A stretch of 60,249 nucleotides of DNA from Bacteroidales bacterium (lineage in GTDB: Bacteria > Bacteroidota > Bacteroidia > Bacteroidales > JAADGE01), in assembly GCA_029934515.1 (NCBI GenBank), contig JAOZMB010000004.1, positions 1 to 60,249 on the forward strand. Reading direction: 5' to 3'. Of the stretch, positions 19,440 through 28,647 are shown piece after piece (position 1 is the stretch's first letter; every line of letters starts with the position of its first letter). The notes beneath the pieces were generated by a model, which had not been told where the DNA came from, did not search any database, and saw only the letters and a program-made list of their open reading frames with translations. The position numbers and the translations under genes are program-made.

Positions 19440-21818
19440 TTAATTAAATCTTAAACTAATTCCACCTATAAAATTAATTCCCGCCTGTGGAAAATAACCA
19501 TCAAAAACAAAATGCTCATCTACATAAAAATACCTGTAAACCCAAGCATTGGTTTCGTATTCTGTATCTAAAAGATTATTTACATAAAAATGTAAAGTTA
19601 TTTTTTTAACATATTTCATTGAAAAAGAATATTTTAAACGTAAATTATTAACAAAATAATCATCAAGCGAACGCTCTATATTTGTCGTATTGTCAATATA
19701 TTGTCTGCCAACATATTTTGATATAATCCCAACGGACAGATTTTTTAATAATGTAAAATTCAAATCACTTCCAGCTGTTATATTAGGCGAAAACGAAATA
19801 TCTACATCGCCGAGTTCTTCTGATTTTTGACCTATCCAAACAAAATTTTCATCAAAATCATCAACATATTCAGTAAAATCCAAAATTTTATTTCGACTAA
19901 TCGTTGTATTAAAATTCCAATCAATAATATCAAATAAATTCAGACCGCCATCAAACTCAATACCAGCCCTGTAACTTTTCGGAACATTTACCATCACAGC
20001 AGCACCGACATTATTAATCTGACCAGTAAGAACAAGCTGGTCTTTATAGTCCATATAATATGCGTTTATGTTAAATGCCGAATTTTCCAAATTAAATTTA
20101 TATCCTAATTCGTAATCGTATAAAGTTTCGTTTTGAGGGATTTTTTCTTTATCTGCATCACGGAAATTACTCCTCGAAGGTTCACGATTGGCTACTGCAA
20201 ACGAAAAATATGAACTCTGATTTTTATTAATTGAATAATATATTCCAGCCTTAGGATTAAAAAAATTGTAAGAATGCTCTTGAGAAATATCATTCAAATC
20301 ATCATGAAACCCATCTATTGAATAATTTGTAAGACGATATTGTAAATCAGCACGGATATTAAAATTCTTAAAAGGACGATAATTTACAATCAAATATTCA
20401 TTAATATCAGTTTTAATTCCAGTATTTTTGTACCATTGATGACGTATATTATTATTGACAGCGTATTTATTCCAAATAATTTGTCCGAAATGGTCGCCAT
20501 CATATTTGCTCGCCGCACCGCCAAGAACAATATCAAACTTATTACTTTTGTAATTAATAGAATATACGATACCGTTCAGCTTATTATCAAGGAGTTTTCG
20601 GCGAATTAAATCAGTTTTTTCAATCAGCTCATCACCAATAATAATATTATCAAGACCATATTCTTCAAAACTTTCATCTTCCTTGAACTGCTCATAATAA
20701 CCAGCTCCTTTTGTGCGATACAGTGCAATATTAAGATTTAGTTTTTGATTAAATTCATGTGTATAAAACATTTGATAATGCAATTGCTCGTAGTTATCTA
20801 TTTCATTATCATAAGTATATGAATTATATGTTCGGTTTGTTTTAAGACTATCTTTTGGAATTCCATTCCATGCCTGATATGTTTCTTCCGCACCGCGCAT
20901 TATATTTAATCTTAAAATATTTTTTTTTTTTACAAAAGCCATTGAAACAAAATATGATTGTAAATCTGAACTTGCTCTATCTACAAAACCATCTGATGTA
21001 ATTTTCGATAGTCGCATATCAAAAGTAAAATGTTTATTTATCAGTCCTGTACCTGCTTTAAAAGTAGTTTTTTTTGTCTCGAACGAGCCAAGAGACAAAT
21101 CCAATTCTCCATAAGTTTTTTTTCTAAGTTTGTTTGTTTTGAAATTTATATTTGCACCGAAAGCTGCGGCACCGTTTGTTGAAGTACCTACTCCTCTTTG
21201 TATCTGAACATTATCGACAGAAGAAACAAGGTCTGGTAAATTTACCCACCATACGCCATGAGATTCAGAGTCGTTAAGAGGTATTCCGTCAAGTGTTACG
21301 TTTATGCGAGTCATATCGCTACCACGAATACGAATCGAAGTATAACCAACACCAGCACCAGCATCAGAACTAACAACAACAGAAGGAGTTAGTTCTAATA
21401 AATATGGAATATCACGACCAGAATTATTTTTTTCCAAATCAGATTTTTCAATGTTTGTATAAGCAATAGGAGTATTTACTCCAGCTCTGTTTGCCAAAAT
21501 TGTTATCTCGTCAGTTAGAATATCCATATTCACAAGCACAAATTCTATTTCAATATCCTTTCCTTCAAAATAAACGTCTCTTTTTTGTGTTTCATAACCA
21601 ACATAACTTACTATAACACTGTAATTTCCCAACTTATTCATGCTCACAACAAATTTTCCTTCTGCATCGCTTACTACTCCCACACTCTTATTTTCAATAT
21701 AAATATTAGCTCCGATAAGTGGTTCTTTATCTTCATTTAAAATTGTTCCTGATATTTTCTGCGAATAGGAGCAAAAAAATATCAATAACAAAATAAACAA
21801 TAAATAGATTTTTTTCAT
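19440..21818 (-). CDS. TonB-dependent receptor, probably for thiamine
   Basis: A 792-residue outer-membrane receptor. It has a signal peptide (about 1-19), a carboxypeptidase-regulatory-like beta domain (about 20-95: ISGTILNEDKEPLIGANIYI), a plug domain (about 115-225: SIRIRGSDMTRINVTLDGIPL) and a 22-strand-type barrel ending in an aromatic C-terminus. The substrate is suggested by the TPP riboswitch in its leader (21950-22032). TPP-controlled TonB receptors in Bacteroidota are predicted to import thiamine or its precursors. siaC lies directly upstream on the same strand. No thiamine synthesis gene is present in the window. Confidence 0.9.
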   Translation of the reverse strand: MKKIYLLFILLLIFFCSYSQKISGTILNEDKEPLIGANIYIENKSVGVVSDAEGKFVVSMNKLGNYSVIVSYVGYETQKRDVYFEGKDIEIEFVLVNMDILTDEITILANRAGVNTPIAYTNIEKSDLEKNNSGRDIPYLLELTPSVVVSSDAGAGVGYTSIRIRGSDMTRINVTLDGIPLNDSESHGVWWVNLPDLVSSVDNVQIQRGVGTSTNGAAAFGANINFKTNKLRKKTYGELDLSLGSFETKKTTFKAGTGLINKHFTFDMRLSKITSDGFVDRASSDLQSYFVSMAFVKKKNILRLNIMRGAEETYQAWNGIPKDSLKTNRTYNSYTYDNEIDNYEQLHYQMFYTHEFNQKLNLNIALYRTKGAGYYEQFKEDESFEEYGLDNIIIGDELIEKTDLIRRKLLDNKLNGIVYSINYKSNKFDIVLGGAASKYDGDHFGQIIWNKYAVNNNIRHQWYKNTGIKTDINEYLIVNYRPFKNFNIRADLQYRLTNYSIDGFHDDLNDISQEHSYNFFNPKAGIYYSINKNQSSYFSFAVANREPSRSNFRDADKEKIPQNETLYDYELGYKFNLENSAFNINAYYMDYKDQLVLTGQINNVGAAVMVNVPKSYRAGIEFDGGLNLFDIIDWNFNTTISRNKILDFTEYVDDFDENFVWIGQKSEELGDVDISFSPNITAGSDLNFTLLKNLSVGIISKYVGRQYIDNTTNIERSLDDYFVNNLRLKYSFSMKYVKKITLHFYVNNLLDTEYETNAWVYRYFYVDEHFVFDGYFPQAGINFIGGISLRFN

Positions 21819-21949
21819 TTTATTTTATTTTATTTTGTGATTAAAATTTGAAATTGCATAATTCAATAGGGCGACAGTAAGAGACCATCGCACTACAAAT
21901 TTCAAAAAAATTAATAATAAAATCAGGAAAGGTTTATCTAAAAGAAAAG

Positions 21950-22032
21950 ATAATACAAATCTTCCTTCATCGGTATTATCCGCATCAGGTTCAAAGGGTA
22001 TAATCTCAGCCGTAGTGGCACCCCTGATTTAT
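21950..22032 (-). promoter_or_regulatory. TPP riboswitch (THI element)
   Basis: Read on the minus strand, all conserved TPP aptamer blocks occur in order: GGGGTGCC, CTGAGA, ACCCTTTGAACCTGATG, CGGATAATACCG and GATGAAGGAA. The closing P1 stem is AAATC (22030-22026) with GATTT (21961-21957). The variable P3 arm is minimal. A second strand CCTGATTT at 21927-21920 is a perfect complement of the 5' strand AAATCAGG (22030-22023) and so could compete with P1. The regulated gene is the TonB receptor starting at 21818. Confidence 0.93.
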
Positions 22033-22060
22033 GAGGTAAATTTTTATCTGTATTTGTTAT

Positions 22061-22444
22061 TTAATCTTCTTTATAAGAAATCATTTCAAATTCTATATCA
22101 ACCATTTCTGAATAATCTTCGCCAGCCTCTTCCATATCTTCGTCATCTTCCAGAAAATACCATTTGATAAGAACATCATTACCTTCATCTGCTAATTCTT
22201 CAAGCCGTTGCATAATCATCATTATAATTTTTGATGAAGAAGTATTATAATATGACATTTTAAATTCGAAAACTGTTTTCTCATCTGGGTCTTTCATATA
22301 TTCATTCAACCAATCAAAAACTGGTTGATAAAATTCAACTGGATCCTCAGGACAAGCCCTTCCTGAAATTTCCATTTTTTTGATATCTCTATCTAATATT
22401 ATTCCTGGTAAATAACCAGATTCTTCATATTTAATTTTTTTCAT
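22061..22444 (-). CDS. siaC: SiaC-family regulatory phosphoprotein (DUF1987)
   Basis: A 127-residue cytoplasmic protein. In Pseudomonas, SiaC is phosphorylated at Thr68 by the kinase SiaB, dephosphorylated by the PP2C-type phosphatase SiaA, and in its unphosphorylated form stimulates a diguanylate cyclase. The motif YYNTSSSK here places its Thr at residue 68 too. SGRACPEDPVEFYQPVFDWL is the conserved N-terminal signature. It lies 5' of the thiamine receptor on the same strand; no SiaB or cyclase is adjacent. A SpoIIE-type phosphatase lies at 57007-59094. Confidence 0.87.
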   Translation of the reverse strand: MKKIKYEESGYLPGIILDRDIKKMEISGRACPEDPVEFYQPVFDWLNEYMKDPDEKTVFEFKMSYYNTSSSKIIMMIMQRLEELADEGNDVLIKWYFLEDDEDMEEAGEDYSEMVDIEFEMISYKED

Positions 22445-22811
22445 ATGTCTTTTTTGTTTAATGATTTAAAAGCTAAATCAGAAATAATTATTTTTTTATA
22501 AAATATTGCAGATGCAAAAGTAATATTTTTTATATTAAATATAAAAAATTCAATATATTTTTATAAAAAAATATTAATAATAAGATTTCTAAATATTTAT
22601 GAATTAATAAATTAACAACTTAAAAAAATATTGCAAATATAAATTTTTATAAAATTAATCAAATTCAAGTTGTCTGTTTTGTGAAAATATAACTTTAATA
22701 TTTATAAAACAAATTTTTATTTTAGTATTCTTAATTTTAATTTTGTGAAATATAATATTTATTATAATTTGATAATAAAATAGTAAATTAAATTTTTATA
22801 AACTTAAAATT
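22445..22811. other. AT-rich divergent intergenic region
   Basis: This 367-bp gap between siaC (minus) and the YgiQ gene (plus) is nearly all A and T. One minus-strand TACTTTTG -7-like element lies at 22515-22522 and could drive siaC. No hairpin with a T-tract, no RNA gene and no open frame of note was found. Confidence 0.5.
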
Positions 22812-24656
22812 TTGAATAAAAAAGAATTACATATAACTAATTGGTTACCAACAACCTTAAAAGAAGTGAAACAGAAAAAACATGATTATCTTGATGTGAT
22901 TCTTTTCACTGGCGATGCTTATGTAGATCATCCTTCTTTCGGAGCCGCTATTATTGGAAGAGTCCTTGAAAATGAAGGATTAAATGTTGCAATTATTCCT
23001 CAACCAAATTGGCAAGATGATTTACGTGATTTTAAAAAATTAGGTCGTCCAAGATTATTTTTTGCTGTAACATCAGGAAATATGGATTCTATGGTAAATC
23101 ATTATACGGCGAACAAACGCAAACGCTCAAATGATGCTTACACACCAGAAGGACGTGCTGGCTTTCGTCCTGATTATGCTACTATTGTTTATTCAAAAAT
23201 TCTAAAAAATATCTTTCCTGATGTTCCTGTTATTCTTGGCGGTATTGAGGCATCGCTACGTAGATTGGCACATTACGATTATTGGTCAAACAGCCTGAAA
23301 CCAAGCATACTTATAGATAGCAAAGCTGATATGCTTGTTTACGGAAATGGTGAAAAAGCTATTATTGAAATTGTAAATCTAATGAAAAAAGGAATAAAAA
23401 TTTCTAATATTAAAAATATAAATCAAACAGCTTTTCTAAGTTCAAAAAATAAAAAAACAGCGGACAAAAAAATGGAAAGTTGTCCGCTGAACAGTTATGA
23501 AGATTGTTTAGAAAATAAGAAAAAGTTAGCCATAAACTTTAAACTCACCGAAATAGAATCAAACAAAATTCACGCCAAACAATTGACTCAAAGATTTAAA
23601 AATAAAATAATTGTTGTAAATCCACCTTTTCCAAAGACAAGTGAAACCGAAATTGACAGTTTTTACAACTTGCCTTTTACATATTTACCACACCCCAAAT
23701 ATAAAAAAAGAGGAAAAATTCCAGCTTATGAAATGATAAAATTTTCTATAAATATTCATAGAGGTTGTTTTGGTGGTTGCAGTTTTTGTACTATTTCTGC
23801 TCATCAAGGAAAATTTATTGTAAGTAGGTCGGAGCGTTCTATTCTGAAAGAAGTTGATAAAATTAGTAATATGCCAGATTTTAAAGGTTATATTTCTGAT
23901 ATTGGAGGTCCATCGGCTAATATGTACAAAATGCAAGGAAATAATATTGAAATATGCAAAAAATGTATTCGTCCATCATGTATAAATCCGAATATATGTA
24001 AAAATCTTAATACAAATCACAAGCAATTAATAGATATTTATAAAAAAATAAGAAATAGACCATTAGTTAAAAAAGCAACAATCGGTAGCGGAATACGTCA
24101 TGATATGCTTTTCGATGCAAACGGAAATGTTACAAGAGATAAATATCAATATACAGAAGAGTTAATGAAATATCATATTTCAGGACGACTAAAAACAGCA
24201 CCAGAACATACCTCCGAAAAAGTTCTTAAAATTATGAGAAAACCTTCATTTAGAATATTTAACAAGTTCAAAAATCTGTTTGATAAAATAAATAGAAAAA
24301 ATAAACTAAATCTACAACTTATTCCATATTTTATATCGAGCCACCCAGATTGTACGGAAACAGATATGGCAGAACTTGCCGTAAAAACTAAGGAGTTAAA
24401 CTTCCGACTCGAACAAATACAAGACCTAACACCAACTCCAATGACACTTGCCGCTGTAATTTATTATTCTGGTTTTCATCCTTATACTATGAAAAAAATT
24501 TATACAGCACGTAATGCACAAGCAAAACTTGACCAAAGAATGTTTTTCTTTTGGTACAAAAAAGAATATAAAAATAAAATTAAACAAAAACTTATTAAAA
24601 TAAATCGTAAAGATTTAATTAATAAATTGTTTGATTATCGAAATTATAAAAAATGA
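22812..24656 (+). CDS. YgiQ-family radical SAM protein
   Basis: A 614-residue radical SAM protein of the YgiQ family, whose reaction is unknown. The N-terminal cobalamin-binding-like region starts NWLPTTLKEVKQK and includes GDAYVDHPSFGAAIIGRVLE. The [4Fe-4S] motif is C319-x3-C323-x2-C326 (RGCFGGCSFCTI). Later blocks such as SGIRHDMLF and LKTAPEHTS match the family. The start is a TTG at 22812; no ATG is available that keeps the family N-terminus. The C-terminus is Lys-rich. It is followed 32 nt later by a TonB receptor. Confidence 0.9.
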   Translation: MNKKELHITNWLPTTLKEVKQKKHDYLDVILFTGDAYVDHPSFGAAIIGRVLENEGLNVAIIPQPNWQDDLRDFKKLGRPRLFFAVTSGNMDSMVNHYTANKRKRSNDAYTPEGRAGFRPDYATIVYSKILKNIFPDVPVILGGIEASLRRLAHYDYWSNSLKPSILIDSKADMLVYGNGEKAIIEIVNLMKKGIKISNIKNINQTAFLSSKNKKTADKKMESCPLNSYEDCLENKKKLAINFKLTEIESNKIHAKQLTQRFKNKIIVVNPPFPKTSETEIDSFYNLPFTYLPHPKYKKRGKIPAYEMIKFSINIHRGCFGGCSFCTISAHQGKFIVSRSERSILKEVDKISNMPDFKGYISDIGGPSANMYKMQGNNIEICKKCIRPSCINPNICKNLNTNHKQLIDIYKKIRNRPLVKKATIGSGIRHDMLFDANGNVTRDKYQYTEELMKYHISGRLKTAPEHTSEKVLKIMRKPSFRIFNKFKNLFDKINRKNKLNLQLIPYFISSHPDCTETDMAELAVKTKELNFRLEQIQDLTPTPMTLAAVIYYSGFHPYTMKKIYTARNAQAKLDQRMFFFWYKKEYKNKIKQKLIKINRKDLINKLFDYRNYKK

Positions 24657-24688
24657 AACTTTGTAAAATTTAATAAATATTTTTAATT

Positions 24689-26800
24689 ATGAAAAGAAAA
24701 ATTATCAACAAGTGTGCTGTGAGTTTAATATTTAACAGATGGCGAAATACTTCGTGGGCTGTTTTTTATTCTATGGGAAAGATAATCAAAATTTCGTTAT
24801 TGTCTATATCATATTTTTTGATGTCGATTTTTTCGGTGTCGGCACAGTCAGATACAATAGATATTAATGAAATTTCAATAGAATCGACGAGGACTCCTTT
24901 ACTATTTAATGAGTCGGCAAGAGTAATTTTTATAATATCTAAGGAAGAGATTAAATCAATGCCAGTGCAAAGTGTTCAAGATTTGCTCGAAAATATAAGC
25001 AGTATTGACGTAAGACAAAGAGGTGCAGAAGGAGTACAAGCAGACATAGGAATAAGAGGAGGAACTTTCGAACAAACACTAATTTTGATTAATGGATTTA
25101 AAATTAATGACGTACAAACAGGACATCATAATATGAACTTGCCTATTGATATTGAAAATATTGATAAAATAGAAATTCTTGAAGGCCCTGGCGGAAGGGT
25201 TTTTGGAACAAATGCTTACAGCGGTGCAATAAATATTATAACAAATACAAAAAAAGAAGATAAAATAAAATTTTCTATTTTTGGCGGAGAGCATGATTAT
25301 TATGGTTTGAATGCTGGTTTGTCATATAATTACAAAAAATTGAATAATAATTTATCGCTTACATACAAAAAAAGTAACGGTTATTTAGAAGACGACAGTA
25401 TTAATAACACAGATTTTGATATTATAAATATTTTTTATCAAAGCAGATTAGATACTAAAATTGCAAATTTCTTTTACCAAGCAGGATATACAAACAAATC
25501 ATTTGGGGCAAATAGTTTCTACACGCCTGCATATCCGTGGCAATACGAACAAACAAAAACATTTTTTTCTTCGTTCAAAATAATAAGAAAGCAAGAGAAT
25601 TATAAGCTCGTGGCAAACATTTATATGCGAAGACAGCATGACAGATTTGAGCTTTTTAGAGAAGATAAATTTCATAGAAGTGGTAGTTATTTTGTTAGTG
25701 AAATTAATGATACGGCGAAATTTGTTCCCGGAATTTTTGAGGATTGGAATTATTACAAAGGACATAATTATCATCAGAGTAATGTAATTACTGGTGAAAT
25801 AAAATATGATTTGAGAACAAATGCTGGCAAGACAGCCGTTGGAGTAGAATATAGTAATGCTCATATTCTGAGTAATGTTTTGGGAGAAGAATTAGATAAT
25901 CCAGAAGATGTACCAAACGAAAGTTATGGCAAATTTACAAAATCAAAAAATAGATATAACATAAATTTATATGGTGAACATGTTTTTAGTTTTAATAAAT
26001 TTTTGGCTTCAGCTGGAATATCCGCAAATTATAATGAAGATTATTCTTGGAATTTCTCCAGCGGTGTTGATTTTAGTTATAAACTAACAAATAATATAAA
26101 AAGTTTTGCTTCAATAAATCAGGCTGTTCGGCTTCCATCATTTACAGATTTATATTATGCTGGACCTTCTGATATAGGTAATCCAGATTTGAAACCAGAA
26201 AAAGCAATAAGTTATGAAACAGGTGTAAAATTTATTAACAAAAATATAACTGGACAAGTTTCAATTTTTCAGCGAAATGGTAAAAATACTATAGACCGTG
26301 TTAAATTAAATGAAGACGATAAATGGCAATCGCAAAATATTACAGAACTAACAGTTTTGGGAGGCGAAATAAGTATAAAATATAATTTTGAACGTAATAT
26401 GTTTGTAAAAAATATTAGAATAGCGTATGCCTACACGGATATCACAAAACAAAGCAATGAATATATTTCTAATTATATGCTTGATTATCTGAAACATAAG
26501 GTTGTATCTTCTTTAAATCATCGTATCTTTGGTCGGTTCAGTGCGTCTTGGCAATATAGATACGAAAAACGAGAAGGTTCTTATTATGCTTACGATTTAA
26601 ATACACGAACATTCGATACAAATAAAAAAAAATATAAAAATATTTTTATTACAGATTTAAAAATATTTTGGCAGAATAATCGTTTTAATATTTTTACGGA
26701 AGCTTCTAACTTGTTTAATATCAATTACAAAGAGCTTGGGAATATTAAAATGTCAGGCAGGTGGATAAAAGCTGGAATTAAAATTAATTTAAATTTTTGA
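24689..26800 (+). CDS. TonB-dependent receptor with extended N-terminus
   Basis: A 703-residue outer-membrane receptor of the BtuB/CirA-like type, without a carboxypeptidase-regulatory domain. The plug domain (about 60-175) has SVQDLLENISSIDVRQRG, IRGGTFEQTLILINGFKI and NAYSGAINIIT. The barrel ends in a beta-strand with terminal aromatic Phe. Ahead of a normal signal peptide (about 30-52, ending SVSAQ) are 29 residues with many basic and aromatic residues (IFNRWRNTSWAVFYSMGK). The Met at residue 30 could be an alternative start. The substrate is unknown. It may be cotranscribed with the YgiQ gene. Confidence 0.88.
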   Translation: MKRKIINKCAVSLIFNRWRNTSWAVFYSMGKIIKISLLSISYFLMSIFSVSAQSDTIDINEISIESTRTPLLFNESARVIFIISKEEIKSMPVQSVQDLLENISSIDVRQRGAEGVQADIGIRGGTFEQTLILINGFKINDVQTGHHNMNLPIDIENIDKIEILEGPGGRVFGTNAYSGAINIITNTKKEDKIKFSIFGGEHDYYGLNAGLSYNYKKLNNNLSLTYKKSNGYLEDDSINNTDFDIINIFYQSRLDTKIANFFYQAGYTNKSFGANSFYTPAYPWQYEQTKTFFSSFKIIRKQENYKLVANIYMRRQHDRFELFREDKFHRSGSYFVSEINDTAKFVPGIFEDWNYYKGHNYHQSNVITGEIKYDLRTNAGKTAVGVEYSNAHILSNVLGEELDNPEDVPNESYGKFTKSKNRYNINLYGEHVFSFNKFLASAGISANYNEDYSWNFSSGVDFSYKLTNNIKSFASINQAVRLPSFTDLYYAGPSDIGNPDLKPEKAISYETGVKFINKNITGQVSIFQRNGKNTIDRVKLNEDDKWQSQNITELTVLGGEISIKYNFERNMFVKNIRIAYAYTDITKQSNEYISNYMLDYLKHKVVSSLNHRIFGRFSASWQYRYEKREGSYYAYDLNTRTFDTNKKKYKNIFITDLKIFWQNNRFNIFTEASNLFNINYKELGNIKMSGRWIKAGIKINLNF

Positions 26801-26841
26801 AAAATAAATTAAAAAAAATTTTTTAGATTAAAAAAAGTAAT

Positions 26842-26849
26842 TAACTTTG
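26842..26849 (+). promoter_or_regulatory. -7 element upstream of the cold-shock gene
   Basis: TAACTTTG matches the TAnnTTTG consensus and lies 31 nt before the ATG of the cold-shock gene. No clear -33 TTG partner is visible. Confidence 0.5.
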
Positions 26850-26879
26850 TGTTTTTAAAATATATTATAATTTTTAGTA

Positions 26880-27074
26880 ATGAAAAAAGGCACAGTAAAA
26901 TTTTTTAATGATTCAAAGGGATTTGGATTCATTCGTGAAGAAGGCTCAACAGAGGAATATTTTGTACATGTTTCTGGATTAATAGATGAAATTAGAGAAG
27001 ACGATGTTGTAGAATTTGAATTAAAACAAGGCAGAAAAGGTTTAAATGCAGTTGATGTAAAAATTGTTTCATAA
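26880..27074 (+). CDS. Cold-shock domain protein, CspA family
   Basis: A 64-residue single OB-fold RNA chaperone. RNP1 KGFGFI (about residues 14-19) and RNP2 YFVHVS (about 28-33) are intact, and the start MKKGTVKFFNDSKGFGFI is typical of the family. It is monocistronic, with a -7 element upstream and a terminator about 40 nt downstream. Several csp genes usually occur per genome, so no number is assigned. Confidence 0.95.
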   Translation: MKKGTVKFFNDSKGFGFIREEGSTEEYFVHVSGLIDEIREDDVVEFELKQGRKGLNAVDVKIVS

Positions 27075-27113
27075 AATAATTGTTTTTTAATTCTTTTTAA
27101 TTTTTGATGAAGA

Positions 27114-27139
27114 AACCTGTCGAAAGACAGGTTTTTTTA
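27114..27139 (+). terminator. Intrinsic terminator after csp
   Basis: AAACCTGTC (27114-27122), GAAA tetraloop and GACAGGTTT (27127-27135) form a perfect stem followed by a run of T. It can also serve the convergent minus-strand gene ending at 27161. Confidence 0.9.
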
Positions 27140-27160
27140 TTTATATACATATTGTAAATA

Positions 27161-28438
27161 TTACAATTTTTTTAATGAATTTATAATTTTTGTGCCAATA
27201 AGTTCATCGTACTGCGAACCAGATTTTCTATAATAAACATAAATTACATAATTATTTTCAGTCTCCGAATGACTGCCCTCAACAATAGTATTATCAATAT
27301 CTGCATTTTCGTTCTCTGCAAATACATATTCATAATTATAAAAACCCTGTTTTAGAAGCATTCTAAGTTCGTAACATTTAGAACCATAATTATAATTCAT
27401 TTTATTTTTTTTTGATATTTGCCAATCAGATATAGCACCGAAAACATAAAAATTTCCCTCCTCCAAAGGCGTAACATATCTAAGCGAAAAATCAACATAA
27501 ACATAATCGCATTCCAATCCGTAATCATCAACATTGTCGGCAGTTATAAAAAAATCTCCGTTAAGGTCATGAACAAAAGAATATGGAAACCGAGATTCGT
27601 CCTTGTCCTCCAATAACTTAAAGAAATAATATGGCTCTTGGTAACTTATCGCTACAATCTTGTCTGTCAGATACTTATGGTTCTTTACATTAAAATATCT
27701 ATATTCGTTTCCTCCTGTGAAATTCAATTTTCGAGGATTATAAAATTCTAAAACATTTCCTTTTATGAAATCTGGTTTTATGTTTTCGAGCATATTATCA
27801 CATCTGTTATTCTGAACTATTGTTACATACAAATTATCAAAAGGATTATCTATAATCGATTGTTTATCAATTATATTAAAACTTATCTCCTGCGATTGTT
27901 TTAATGTTGTAACTATTGTTGAGCGTTTTATTTTACCTTCTATTTCCACTTTTTCGTTTACAACTTTAAATCTGCGCGAAAGGACTTTGTTTTCAATATC
28001 ATAATCATTATATACAATAAGTATGTAATTTCCAGACAGACTTGGCGACATATTTTCATTAGGAAAAATTAATCTGTAATGATTATATTTAACAAGAGTA
28101 CTAAACGACATTTCATAATCATGTAGTTCGTCTTCTGCAAATCCAGAGATATATTCTAACTGATTAAGTTCTGATGCTGTCCAGTCTGCATTGCAATGTA
28201 TTATTGTATAAGAATAATCTTTTGTATCTTTGTATAAGTCATCAAATTCAAGAACAAGTTTTTCATTACCTAACAGATTTATAATTGGATAATTTGACTT
28301 ACTGTTTTGCAAATTAAATGTAACTGTTCTAATATTGTCATCATAAATTTTGTTTATATATAATTCGCTATTCTGTGCAGACACAAAAAAAATAAAATTA
28401 AAAAAAATAAAGATGAAGTTTATAATAAAAAGTCTCAT
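27161..28438 (-). CDS. T9SS plug protein (DUF5103)
   Basis: A 425-residue protein of the DUF5103 family, reported as the plug that blocks the SprA translocon channel of the type IX secretion system from the periplasmic side. A signal peptide (about 1-21, ending SAQ) is followed by the family blocks YTIIHCNADWTASELNQLEYISGF, split here as YTIIHCNADWTASELNQ and LEYISGF, plus SGNYILIVY and a late beta domain (VYVDFSLRYVTPLEEGNFYVFG region, about 315-360). It is transcribed alone on the minus strand, convergent with csp. It fits the T9SS cargo at 17365. Confidence 0.8.
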   Translation of the reverse strand: MRLFIINFIFIFFNFIFFVSAQNSELYINKIYDDNIRTVTFNLQNSKSNYPIINLLGNEKLVLEFDDLYKDTKDYSYTIIHCNADWTASELNQLEYISGFAEDELHDYEMSFSTLVKYNHYRLIFPNENMSPSLSGNYILIVYNDYDIENKVLSRRFKVVNEKVEIEGKIKRSTIVTTLKQSQEISFNIIDKQSIIDNPFDNLYVTIVQNNRCDNMLENIKPDFIKGNVLEFYNPRKLNFTGGNEYRYFNVKNHKYLTDKIVAISYQEPYYFFKLLEDKDESRFPYSFVHDLNGDFFITADNVDDYGLECDYVYVDFSLRYVTPLEEGNFYVFGAISDWQISKKNKMNYNYGSKCYELRMLLKQGFYNYEYVFAENENADIDNTIVEGSHSETENNYVIYVYYRKSGSQYDELIGTKIINSLKKL

Positions 28439-28647
28439 ATATATGTTTTTGTGAAAAAAAATTGTTTAATATTTAATTAAGCAAGCAATTTTAAGAGTTT
28501 TACAAATATTGAAAAAAAGTGTAACTACACAGGACTATACTATTTATTCGTATAAATATAAGGCAGGCGCAAAAAGATTATTTTCATAAATATATTTTTC
28601 AAACCTTGTCTGCATATTTTAATTTTTATTTATTACAACCTTATTTT

